The translations under genes were made by a program, and so were the position numbers. Of a stretch of DNA of 64,000 bases, positions 22,461-35,800 are shown in pieces; position 1 is the first letter of the stretch; each line of letters starts with the position of its first letter. The stretch is taken from NCBI GenBank assembly GCA_949825025.1, contig OX463779.1, positions 41,982,249 through 42,046,248 on the forward strand. The letters are read 5' to 3'. This stretch comes from Siphlonurus alternatus. Lineage: Eukaryota; Arthropoda; Insecta; Ephemeroptera; Siphlonuridae. A model generated the notes under the pieces. That model made no database searches, was not told the DNA's origin, and saw nothing but the letters and a program-made list of their open reading frames with translations.

Positions 22461-25400
22461 ATGGAAGCAGAAGTTACGGCTTTGAACAAGCTTTCGGTAA
22501 AGAGATTTGGAAGAGTATGTGAGGGAGATCAGACGAAGGACGACGCCATGTCGGCTTTTGAGTTCAAACCGCTGCCTATCGGCTGGTTCACCCTGGACGG
22601 GGATGGAAATTACCGTGGGGAATGTGAAGAATTCGTCAAATATTTGTATTTGCCAAGCCTCTCGGTGAATTTCAATTTGAATAAATACCATAAAGATGAC
22701 AAGTACGACTTTGACAACGTGGGTAAGATGTATGAGCACATCGACCCACTTCTGCACTGGGTGAAAGAAAACTCCACTGGATGGTAAGTGTGTGCAACTC
22801 ATATTATATAAACAATAAATAAACAATTATTATTATTATTATTATTATATATTATAATGAAACATATTATATGTGCATTAAATTCGAATTAAAATAACCC
22901 ATTGCATGGCATGCGTGATGAACATTAATTATTTTGCAACATTGCGTATATGCACACGTACCACATACATGTATATATTATATATTAAGTATACAGCTCA
23001 GCACTCGCGCGACCCCCCAAAATTTCAATTTTACAATTTTTATACGATTTTTCAGAATTTTCCTAATTTCATAATTTTATACAGATTCGAATATATTACT
23101 TATTCATGTATGTATCAAGGGTGCAAAATTAAGGGAATTAAATTTTCCGATACTTAAATTCGATCTAGTTTTCAAGTTATTAATTTTTAAAGTTGACTAA
23201 TTTAACATGGAAGTTCCATTTCTCCATGTTAAAGTAGTCAACTTTAAAAATTTATAACTTGAAAACTAGTTCGTTTTTGTATACCTGATATTTTACCTAC
23301 TGATAAGGGATGTAGAGGAGAACATTTTAAATTTTTTTCATAATTTTTATGAATGGGATTTTTTTAGCATTGGGCCAGCTGATCTGTATTATCTCTACCT
23401 TAAACAGAAGCACGAATACCATTAATAGAATGGTTAATTAATTAAGCCTTTTTATATACTTCCCACGTATAAATTTTGACTACTTTGGGCTTGGTTTGCT
23501 AGCCCAAAATAGCATTGCTAGCTCAAAATTACTTTCCTTCAAGTATCAGTTTGGGCTGCGAAGCCCAGAGTACCTGAAACTGGCTTTAAAGTGTTATTGA
23601 GCTATCTGAACTCAAATTTGCTTATAACCAAAGTAGCCCACGATTGTCCAATAATGCTTCAGGCTTTATTTAGACCAAACATGCTCATTTAAGCCTCCAG
23701 CTCAGATTGGAATTTTATAGCTTAAAATAGACCAGATTTGTGACCAAGCAATTTTAACCTAATTAAGACCAAACAAGCTTGAAACAAATTTAAGCTAGCT
23801 GTTGACCGTTTTAGCCCAAAATGGTACCTAATATCCCCAGGGTTGCAGTAAGCTTGTTATTGGCCAAAAAAGCTCAATTAAGCCCAAGCTCAACCTAGCT
23901 TCATGTAGCTGTATATTGACCAATCCAGCTAAAATAAATCTGAGCACCCTGTAGACCATTTCTGCCCAAAATAGCCATGAATGAATTCCTTGCCTCGGCC
24001 AGCACAAAGTGAGCCAAAAATGCTTAAAATGGCACTCTTCAGCCCAAACATGCCCTTTTTTACTCTGAAAGTATTCATGTGCTTGACCAAGCCCAAAATG
24101 GACCAAAAGAGCTTAAAATGGCACTCTTTAGCCCAAACATACCCCTTTTTACTCTGAATGTATTCCTCAGGTTGGCTCAGTTCAAAATAGCCCAAAATAG
24201 CTTAAAATTGATTTTTTTTGCCCAAAGATGTTTTTTCCCTCCCTGAATGTACTGCATTGGTTAGGTAGCCCAAAGTGGACCAAAACAGCTTAAAATGGAC
24301 CTCTTTTGCCCAAAGATGTGCCGGTCCACCCTGAATGTACTGCATTGGTTAAGGTAGCCCAAAGTGGACCAAAACAGCTTAAAATGGACCTCTTTTGCCC
24401 AAAGATGTGCCGATCCACCCTGAATGTACTGCATTGGTTAAGGTAGCTCTACCTTAACCAATGCAGTACATTCAGGGTGGATCGGCACATCTTTGGGCAA
24501 AAGAGGTCTATTTTAAGCTGTTTTGGTCCACTTTGGGCTACCTTAACCAATGCAGTACATTCAGGGTTGATCGGCACATCTTTGGGCAAAAGAGGTCCAT
24601 TTTAAGCTGTTTTGGTCCACTTTGGGCTACCTTAGCCAATGCAGTACATTCAGGGTGGATCGGCACATCTTTGGGCAAAAGAGGTCCATTTTAAGCTGTT
24701 TTGGTCCACTTTGGGCTACCTTTACCAATGCAGTACATTCAAGGTGGATCGGCACATCTTTGGGAGCCCAAAGTGGACCATAACAGCTTCAAATGGACCT
24801 CTTTTGCCCAGAGATGTGCCGATCCGCCCTGAATGTATGCATACTGCATTGGATTAGGTAACTTAAAGTGAACCATTACAGCTTAAAATAGACCTCATCT
24901 ATAAGCTGGGTCTATTATATTTATCAGAATTATTTAAGTCGTTCTGTCATGTTTACAAAGATTTCGCCATTTGTAGACTTTTGGAGATTAATTTAGCGCG
25001 TTTCCGATGGTTTCCGATCGGTTCCGAACTTCCGATTGCTCTGATTGGTTCATTTGAATTCATTTCTCTACCGGTTTTCCATCTGACTTGTAACAGTCGA
25101 CAATCATATTAATGTTGTTGTTGTTGCAGTATGTATCTTTCTTATAGTGTCCTAAGTAGTGTCATGTATCTATATTTTTAAGGTTTTCTTTAGTGTAGTA
25201 ATGCGTAAATCATCTGCTAAGGTAAGCATACATGTATATAGTCTATATACATCAATATCTCAGGGTTAAAGTTGATCGGGAAATGTTTTTCTGTTCATGC
25301 CACCGGGTGGCATATCTATCCTAATAGGTTTAAGCTGCTAACAATGCAGTTCCTCAGCCTATTCTTCCACAATTTTGAAGAAAAAAGCAGTTCTACACAG

Positions 25401-28400
25401 CCAAAATGTAAGGAAATAAATGAACAAAGGTTAATTTTGTTCTAAAATTGCGGTAAGTGGCACTTTTTACAATTTTAATAACAATTTCACAGCTATAATA
25501 AATGAAACTGTATTTCATTCAGGATATTATGCTCTCTAATTACTAATAGAATTGATACAATGACCTCTTACATACGTACTGTATGCATACTGTATTTACC
25601 GTGTGCAAATAATATGCATTCAGTACGTTATTTGTACGTATATATATGATAAAAAAACAGAATAAACAGACACCTCATTTAATATGCATACCATGTGATT
25701 CTTGGGCCAGTCTCTTCCCCTCACAGTCAGCCAAGTATTCCTTTGCATTATTTATAGTGTCTGGTATGCATGCATCAGCATGATGACAATACTGATTTTC
25801 CCCAGCTCTTATAACCATGAATAAATTATTTTATTTTATAGCACTTTTATCAACTTTGAGCTTCAAGTTTTAACTAATTAATAGAATGCATTCATGGTCA
25901 TAAAAGGCACATGTTTTTAGGCAAAATATTTCTATCTTCATCTATTTTCGTTTGTTTTATGAAGCGATAATTAAGGTAAAGAATGCAATACATTCAGAGA
26001 AAAAAAGGCCATTTTGAGCTATTTTAGTCTATTTTTAGCTACTGTTAGTAATGCAGTACATTCAAGTTGAATAAGCACATCTTTGGGCCAAAGAGGTCCA
26101 TTTTAAGCTGTTTTGGTTCACTTTGAGCTACCTAAACCAATGCAGTACATTCAGGGTGGATCGGCACATCTTTGGGCAAAAGAGGTCCATTTTAAGCTGG
26201 TTTGGTCCACTTTGGGCTACCTTTACCAATGCAGTACATTCAGGGTGGATCGGCACATCTTTGGGCAAAAGAGGTCCATTTTAAGCTGTTTTGGTCCACT
26301 TTGGGCTACCTAAACCAATGCAGTATATTCAGGGTGGATCGGCACATCTTTGGGCAAAAGAGGTCCATTTTAAGCTGTTTTGGTCCACTTTGGGCTACCT
26401 TAGCCAATGCAGTATATTCAGGGTGGATCGGCACATCTTTGGGCAAAAGAGGTCCATTTTAAGCTGTTTTGGTCTATTTTGAGCTATATAAGCGTACTGG
26501 GGACAACCAGGGTAGAAAAGGTCAAGTTTGGGCAAATTTGGTCAATTTCCAGCTTGTTTAAGCATGGCATAGTTGGTTCAAATTGATCCATAATGAGCTA
26601 CATAGAGCTATGGATTAAGTGGTGTATTGGTCCAGTTAGGGTTATATTGGGCTATTACAGCTCAATGTTACTTTTTTTGCTAGCCCAGATTTGCCCAAAA
26701 TCGGCCAATTAGGTGCCTGTCGGAGTCTAATTGGGCTAGCAAAATTTTGGTCTTATTTGAGCTGATAAGCCCAAAGTGTAGTCAAAATTTATACGTGGGT
26801 TAATGCTAAATATCTAAAAAACTTCACCGATATTGGTTATATTTTGTCTTGCAAATCAATCAATTTCACCGTTTTATATAAAGCTTATTTAGAGGGATTT
26901 ATTTAATTTTTAATCTGCATGTATTTATTTTTTAAGTTCAATATAATTTGTATCTCGTAGTTACGTAAAAACTCTAACTTAAGGTAGAGCTAGATAACAC
27001 GGATCAGCTGACCCAATGCTAAAAAAAATCCCATTCATGAAAATTATGAAAAAAAAAGGAAAATAAAAAGGTTCTCCACTACATATCCCCTATCATGCAG
27101 TAGCTAAAATATCAGGTATACAAAAACGAGCCAATATTCGAGTTATTAATTTTTAAAGTTGACTGATTTAACATGGAAGTTCCATTTCTCCATGTTAAGT
27201 TATAGTCAATCAATATAACTTTAAAAATTCATAACTCGAAAACTACTGCAGCTCATTTTTGTATACCTGATATTTTAGCTATATGTATATACTGATAGGG
27301 GATGTAGAGGAGAACATTTTAAATCTTTTTCATTAATTTTCATGAATGAGATTTTTATTAACATTGGGCGTGTTATCTCTACCTTAATTGAAGAGCGCGA
27401 TGAGTCTATTTAATTAATTAATTTAATCATGGTTTTAACGTTTTTTAACTACAATAGGAATTTCTATTTGTGCAATATTTTATTGTTTTATTCTTCATTT
27501 TTTTTCTTTTTTTTCTTTTTTGTGAATGAAATTAATAACTTCGATACTTAGAAAATGTCAGTAGGAAAGTCGTTCTGACAGTTTGGTGTTCATTGCATGA
27601 AGTGCGCAAAACTGCATTTTCAATCGCATTCATTAAGATTCTCTGTCTCGAAATTTGTAACTCACATAATATTTTATTGTTTATTTAATATTTTTGAAGG
27701 CAAAGTAAAAATGTTTTGTGAATGGAAGTATACATAATATACACATCAGGCAAGGAAATTGAGATGTTAACATCTCAATTTCCTTGCATCAGGTATAGTT
27801 AGCAAATGTCAGTAGGAATAAGTCACTCTGACAGTCTGACTTCGATTGAAGTGCGCAACGAGTCCTTCTCATTAATTAATAATGATTTTTACTCGGAACT
27901 TAAGTAATATTTTATGCTCATTGAAACAAAAGTTTTTTGTTATTGCTGTTTTTAGCAATTGTGACCATATATAGTCAACTACTGTAGTAGAAGAAAGTCA
28001 CTCTGACAGTTTGAAGCTGATTGAAGAGCACAATTAATGAAGGTTTAATTTTTGAATAATATAATAATAATATAATATATATATATACAGTATATATATA
28101 TAAATATATATATATATAAGTATGTATGTATATGTATATAATATAAAAAGAAAACATCAAAATTTCCGTTTCATTGAAAAGAAAGGAAATTTGTTTGACG
28201 CACCACCAGGCACATCCTACGCACACTGCGTTGATAAAACATTTAAACAAGGACGTGGAGTTGCAACTCAATTTAAAAAAAAACATGGACAAACCCCTTT
28301 TTTAAAGAGTCAACTCAAAAATACTGGTGAAGTAGCTGTTTTATCTTCAGATGACAGTTTTATTTTCTACTTAGTTACTAAATCTGTCCATAACAGCTAT

Positions 28401-31400
28401 CCTGACCACTCAAATATACTACTTGCATTAAAAAATTTAAGAAATATCTGTGAGATTTTAAGTATAAAAAAACTCGCAATTCCTCGTTTAGCATGTGGCA
28501 GAGACGGTTTCAACTGGTCTACTATAAAACAAGACATTATTTCAGTGTTCAAAGATCTTGACATTGAAATTGTTGCTTATTATGGATGGAAGACATTAGC
28601 AAAGAAAGTTGCAAGTAATGATGATGAAACAGCTGTTAAAGAACTCTTTGAGGAATCAGCCCAATCTACTCTAGCAAACGTCATTACCGCTAGGGCCCCT
28701 CCTTCTAATAACCTGGCGGTCCTTGTAAGTTCCGGGCAATGCCAGACCTCTACCTTGCGAGAGAGTACCCGCCCCTCAATTGTCACGCCTGACATAGTGA
28801 GGGTGGAGGGACTGCCAGTGCCAGCCACGAAGGAGCAGATGTCTAATACCCGGGGCGAGAAGTCAGGCCTCGCTCAGGTGAACGACGGTACCACCCCGGG
28901 CGAGGAGTCAGGCCTCGCTTCGGTGAACGACGGTACCACCCCGGGCGAGGAGTCAGGCCTCGCTTCGGTGAACGACGGTACCACCCCGGGCGAGGAGTCA
29001 GGCCTCGTTTCGGTGAACGACGGTACCACCCCGGGCGAGGAGTCAGGCCTCGCTTCGGTGAACGACGGTACCACCCCGGGCGAGGAGTCAGGCCTTGCTC
29101 CGGTGAACGACGGTACCACCCCGGGCGAGGAGTCAGGCCTCGCTTCGGTGAACGACGGTACCACCCCGGGCGAGGAGTCAGGCCTCGTTTCGGTGAACGA
29201 CGGTACCACCCCGGGCGAGGAGTCAGGCCTCGCTCCGGCGAACGACGGTATTGCCCCGAGTGAGGAGTCAAGTCTTGTTTTGGTAAACAATAGTTTGCCT
29301 GAATCAGGACCACCCTTACCAGATCCTGTATGTTCTCTTGAATTGAATCAAGATATTATAGATCTGAACTCATTACATCCAAGACTCAAAGCTTTTTTAC
29401 TAACGATTTTAGATAATAAATTCCAATTTACAAATGATCTATTAAAAAATGATGAAACCGCTGCTAAGAAAAGTGCAATTAATTCAGAAAAATCAATTAA
29501 TGAAATTTCATCTGTTGTCTCACCATCCATTATTAGTAAAAATGATACTATTAATGATAATGTTTTGAGTTCAAATGTTGATAATTTTAATCTGGCATCT
29601 CAATTGAAATCCCCCATTAAAAATTCTCAGGAAGATACACAATCTTCCCCTGTGAGATCACGGCTCCGTGCCAGTACACTAAACAGTATCTCCACCAAAT
29701 TGCCCAACAAAAAAAAAACTTAATGTTCAGGTTCACTCAGCCCCATGTAATATTAAAATTCTTCAGCTTAACTTACCAGGCCTAAAAAATAAATTACCAA
29801 AATTTGAGTATTTTCTTGAAATGGTTGATTGTGATATAATTATATTATGTGAACATGGGCTGAATGAATCTGAAATTATAACAATAAATTTTAAAAATTT
29901 TATGATAGTTTCATATTACTGTAGAGATATTCAAAAATGTGGGGGAGTAGTAATTCTATCTCGTAAAGGTTCAAATATAAATGATATTAAAATAAAATCC
30001 ATTGAATCAGTTTTTGAATGCTGCATAGCGAAATTAGTAATTAACAATACAACAAACATTTATTTTGCTTCTATATATCGCCCACCTAATATATCTAGAG
30101 TGATGAAAAAAATTCAGAATTTTGACAACACAGAAAATAATATAAAACCATTCTTAAAAGAATTTGAAATGTTATGCAAAAAATTAATTAAATACTGTAA
30201 AAATAATGATGATTTTTTTATTATTGCGGGTGACGTTAATCTTAATTTATTTATTGATGATGCAAATGTAATTTTATATAAAGATATACTGGACTCATAC
30301 AAGTTGGAAATTGTTAATAGTTCCGCTACTAGAGAAACAATGAAAACGGCTACTTTAATTGATCATATTATTAAAAGTACATCTGCTATTAATACTAATT
30401 ATAAAACTGAAAAAACAACTCTGTCGGACCATAACTATACTATAGTCACAATAACATTAAATAACTCGAAGAACATTGATAAAATACAAGAAAAACAATT
30501 TTATTATAAACGAATATTTGACAAATGCAATTTAGATAATTTTCTGCTCCTATTAATTCGTGAAGAATGGAATGATTTATTAAATCCTGATCTCAATTCA
30601 AATGAGAGATGGTCAAAATTTCTTGAAATTTTTATTTATCATTTCAACGAGGCTTTTCCTGTTGTTAAAAGAAAAATTTCAAGTAACAAAAATAAACCTT
30701 CCTGGATACTCAATAACCCCCATCTTTACGAACAAGGGATTTCTTTAAAACGCTTACACTATGATGTAAAATTTACTGACCCAAATTTAGAGTCTACTTA
30801 TAAAAAAGAAATGAAATCTTATAAACAAAATATGGCCACCGCTAAATTTAAAGAGAATGACCATGAAATAAAAGGAGCTAATAATAAAATTAAAGCTACG
30901 TGGAATATAATTAATAAAGAATGCAAAACAAAGAAAACAAATGTTAATAATAAGAATAATTATGAATTATGTATAAATAGTGTAACGATTACAGACCCCA
31001 AACTAATTTGCAATTTATTTAATAATTTTTTTGTCAAGACAATTGAAAATATAATAACAGAAAAATTTCCTTTTAATTATTCTAATACTTTAATTATTGT
31101 CGATTCTGATAAAAGTAAAACGAAATTAAATTTTAGTTCGATAGACCCGATTTATATTTTAAATCGAATGAAATCCCTTCCTTATAAGTATGCAGCTGGC
31201 CCAGACGAAATACCATATACTGTTGTAAAATATTGTGCTTCTGTTTTGTCTGTCCCTTTATCTAATTTAATTAACCATTCAATATCAGATGGTATATTTC
31301 CTGATTGTTTAAAGGATTCTAAGATTTATGCAACTCATAAAAAAGGCCCAACTTTCATTATTGATAATTACAGACCAATATCAAATACATCTGTTTTTGG

Positions 31401-32857
31401 CAAATTATTTGAGAATACATTAGACGATCAAATTACGGATTATCAAACAGAAAATCATTTAATTGCTCCCTGTCAACATGGATTCTTGAAAGACCGTTCT
31501 ACTGATACAGCACTATTTGATCTTTTAAGCCACGTTTATATGGCAATAGATAATAAACTATTTTGCGTTGCAATATTTTTTGATTTATCTAAAGCGTTTG
31601 ATAGTCTAAATAAAGATGTATTATTGAATAAATTTGATAACATGGGAATAGGAGTTTCGAGTCGTAATCTATTAGATTCATATCTAACTAACAGACAACA
31701 ATATGTTGAATTAAATTCAAATTCTAACGGCCAAAATATTACATATAAATCAGACAAATTACCGATTACACTTGGAATTCCTCAAGGAGGAAAAATGTCA
31801 GCCACATTGTTTAATACAGGAACAAATGACTTATCAGATCATGTCAAGAATGCGGTATTAGTAAAGTATGCTGATGATATTACAGCTATAATCACAGCAG
31901 AAGCCGAAGATGAATTAATTCGTAAGATTAAACTTACTATTGAAGAGGTACATACATGGTGTACAAATAATAAGCTAATATTAAATTCAACTAAAACCGA
32001 ATACATCCAATTTCATTCCCCTAGACAAATCCCTTTGAATAGTTATTTGTTGCAATTAGCCGGGAAAACAATTAAAAGAGCAGAGTCTGTTAAGTTTCTT
32101 GGTCTACACATTAATGAAAGTTTGGATTGGTCTTTACATGTAAATGCGATTTGTAAGAAGATAAATTCGGCCAATTTTATGTTATATACAATCAGGAATC
32201 ATGTATCTCATGAAACCTTGCTAACCATATATTATGCGTATGTTTATCCACATTTGGCATATGGCATAATAAATTGGGGATGTAAATCGGAACTATTGAA
32301 TCGATGTTTTGTTTTGCAAAAGAGAGCACTTAGAACGATTTTAAGAATACCAAAAGGACAGTCGTGTGTTTCACATTTTAAGGCTAATAAAATGTTAACT
32401 GTCCCTTGCATTTATATTTTAAATTGTGCCTCATTCAAAAAAAATCATCCAAATTTTTATGTTCAGAATGATGGCTATCATGACTATAATACTAGGAATA
32501 AATCGAATGTAGTTACTGAAAGACATAACACACAATTTTTCAAAAACTGTGCAATGTATCAAACAGCAAAATTTTATGAATTTTTACCAGCATGTTTGAA
32601 AGAAATAAAAACCAGTAAACTTTTTCGCACAAAATTAAAGAATGTATTGATCAATAAAGAGTTTTACTCTATTAAAGCTTTTGAGAGTAATAAAATGTCT
32701 GAAAAAGTATTATCAGGATTATAAAATAAACAAAATTATAAATTTACATATACATTGTATTGACTGATATATATATATGTATGTATATGTATATATACAT
32801 ATATGTATGTGTGTGTATATGTGTATGTGTATGTATATATATATATATGTATATATA

Positions 32858-32888
<31 letters not shown>

Positions 32889-35800
32889 ATATATATATGT
32901 ATGTATATATATTATATATATATATGTATATATATATATGTTCCACATAAACTAAAATTTATCAGTATTAATGGTGACTTTGGCTTGTATTTTGTTTTTA
33001 TTATTATTGTCAGTGATTGTGTTTGATAGTGTTAAATAACTTATGTAAATGTGTTTAAGTTTGATGTTTTTATGTTGTATTTTGTCCAATTTTGACTTGA
33101 ACATATGTTTGTCTTGTACAACCAAAAAGAAGTTCCAAAATAAAAATAAATAAATAAATAAATATACAGAGTGAGTCACAATTCGTGTTTCATTTCTATA
33201 TCCTCTAATTTGGAATTGCAAAAGTGCTTGTAGAAACTTCAAATTGCGTACAGTGGTAGCTGAGGGTTGTTTGTTTTATGTTCTGGTGGTGAAAAATTTT
33301 TCCCACCCTTATTTCATCCCTTCTGGGGGGTGGGATCCCGTTCTTTACAAAAACCTTATGGGCTATAATAATACTTACAATGTTAAAGGGTTCCTGAACT
33401 TGAAAATTCATATGCAGATATGGTCCTAGCTCACAAGAGTCCGGATGCAAGTTTTAGTTGCTTAGGTCGCACCGTTGTCTAGATATGAGCGAAAGAATGC
33501 CACGTGGCTAGTAGCGATGACGTCACATCGCTTAAGGTCGAAGCGATCTTTTACATGCAAGCGTACGCGTACGGCCGCGCGGCGGCCGCGACCACGTTTT
33601 CTCGTACTCGTGGTCGCATAGCGCGAGTTAGGAGTGACGTATCAACAAAAATCAAAAAGGACATGAATGACAACATCCTAATGTACATTGAACTCAATTT
33701 TCGAACATTTATGTTGGTAAAAAAAATAGATATCGCAATTCACAAATTAATATTTTTATTTTTTATTCACAATGAAATATACAGAAACAGGAAGTTTTAT
33801 TCTTTGCATGATTTTTTTGTTTTTGCTTCACATATTATAATATTACATACGTAAAGTAAGTGATGTTGTAAATTGTTAATTGCAATAAAATATTACAATC
33901 TCATTATTTAGTAACATTAACAAAAATACTCCAAATATTTATAATAATTATTTGAATTATATTTTCTTCTTCTTTTCTTATATTATAAATAAGCAAAATT
34001 ACATGGTGCGATAGCAATATAATTTTAATATTACTACATAATTATGTTTATACCTTATACAGATATTATATATATAGGTATCGTAAATTAATTCGTATTA
34101 TATCACTGTGAAAAAATCATTTCAAATTCAAACTATTTATATAAGCATGCAGTGCTCAAAATAAGGTGAGTTATACAGAGTGTTCCACAATTCGTGTCCC
34201 AAATGTAACGCGTAAAATGGAATTGCAAAAGTGCTCGTAGAAACTTCAAATTTCGTACAGTGGTAGTCGAGTGTCCTTTGTTTTGTGTTCTGGCAGTGAA
34301 AATTTTTTCCCACCCTTATTTCACCCCTTCTGGTGGGTGCGTTCCCGTTCTTTATCAAAACCTTATGGGCTTACAATGTTAATGAAAATGAAAAATTTTC
34401 GAATTTCAGTCTGAAAATTTCCACCTAGGGGTTTTCGAGAATGAGAAAAACAGTGGTGAAAATATTTTTTTTCTGCCATTGACCCTTCACCCCTCACAGG
34501 GGTCAATGTTGACCCCTAGAATGACTTTTTTTTTAATTCTCCGAATTTGTTGAAATTGATATGATTTTATGGGTTATCGACGATGACAAAACCCATGAAA
34601 ACACTTGCGAGTTGATAAAATTGACCCTTGACCCTCGCAGGGGTCAGTAGTGACCCCTAGAATGACCTTTTTAAAATTCTCCGTTTTCAATGAAATTGAT
34701 ATGCCTCTATGGGTTGTCGAGGATGACAAAACCCATGAAAATACCTGCAAATTGATAAAGTTGACCCTTGACCCTTGCAGAGGTCAGTAGTGACCCCTAG
34801 AATGACCTTTTTAAAGTTTTGCGAATTTGTTGAAATTGATATGCCTCTATGGGTTTCGAGGTTGACAAAACCCATGAAAATACTTACGAATTTATCAAAT
34901 TGACCCTTGACCCTAGCAGGGGTCAGTAGTGACCCCTAGAATGACCTTTTTAAAGTTCTCCGAATTTGTTGAAATTGATATGCCTATATGGGTTTCGAGG
35001 TTGACAAAACCCATGAAAATACTTACGAATTCATAAAATTGACCCTTGACCCTTGCAGGGGTCAGTAGTGACCCCTAGAATGACCTTTTTAAAATTCTCC
35101 GAATTAGTTGAAATTGATATGCCTCTATGGGTTGTCGAGGTTGACAAAACTCATGAAAATATCTGCGAATTGATAAAATTGACCCTTGACCCTACTAGGG
35201 GTCAGTGGTGACCCTTGGAAGGATCTTTTTAAAATTCTCCGACTTTGTTGAAATTGATATGCCTTTATGGGGATTGTAGGAAAACTCGGTGCAGGAAAAC
35301 TCGGTGCAGGAAAACTCGGTGCAGGAAAACTCGGTGCAATTTCAACAAGCTAGGAAAACTCGGTGCACGGTAAACTCGGAGCACGGAAAACTGGGAGCAC
35401 CGCTAGGAAAACTCGGAGCATCGCATATATTATAAAATATCGTATATGTTATATAACCAGCTATATTGTCGCCTCCAAACACAAAAGTTACAGGGAACTT
35501 AATTAAATACTATGAGGAGCATCACTAATATATCGTAATTTATCCTTAATAATTGTTCTCTAGGGCTTATAAATATTTATAAATTGTGTATTTGCCATGA
35601 TAATTTTTTAAGAATTGTAATTATTTGTGTAATTATTTTTTGATGGTAAAAAATTATAAAATTTAGATCAGAACATAGATAACAAAATGACTGTTTACTT
35701 TCTGAAGTAAAGAAAGTAATTATTTAGTCCAGTTTTTGAGATGGTAATTTTTTTAGTTGAAAAAGATGCTGATTTGACTTGATTTGAAAATGGCCGCCAG

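Larger units (their letters stand above)
28070..33164 (+). mobile_element. Non-LTR retrotransposon with a macro-domain ORF1
   Basis: Two long frames (28122-29723 and 29756/29821-32724) are followed by a 440-bp 3' region with a TA/TG microsatellite and an (AAAT)n tail ending at 33164. The order ORF1, endonuclease plus reverse transcriptase, and simple-repeat tail is that of a Jockey/CR1-group element. Both frames are free of stops and the catalytic motifs are intact, so this copy looks young. The 5' border is unclear because an AT microsatellite (28055-28135) runs into the first codons. The nested stack at 33167 inserted exactly at its tail. Confidence 0.85.

Noticed and set aside
22461..22787. 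Exon 1 of the DXO-like gene considered as a separate short protein
   Set aside because: Its phase-2 donor joins exactly to the phase-2 acceptor at 50412 and the joined protein follows the DXO family from end to end.
24461..26482. Set of 60-90-codon frames with a recurring [13 protein letters not shown] product
   Set aside because: All are translations of the 89-bp unit in the TIR element; start and stop fall wherever unit phase allows.
28843..29313. Long antisense frames (138 and 156 codons) opposite ORF1
   Set aside because: They arise because the 45-bp unit is a multiple of three and GC-rich. Their products are simple repeats and nothing outside the array supports them.
32719..32948. Several Tyr/Ile-rich frames on both strands
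   Set aside because: They are translations of a TA/TG microsatellite.
33504..33854. 116-codon frame with a mirror copy at 41666-41866
   Set aside because: Both lie in the inverted arms of element B and are the same non-coding palindrome read from each side.
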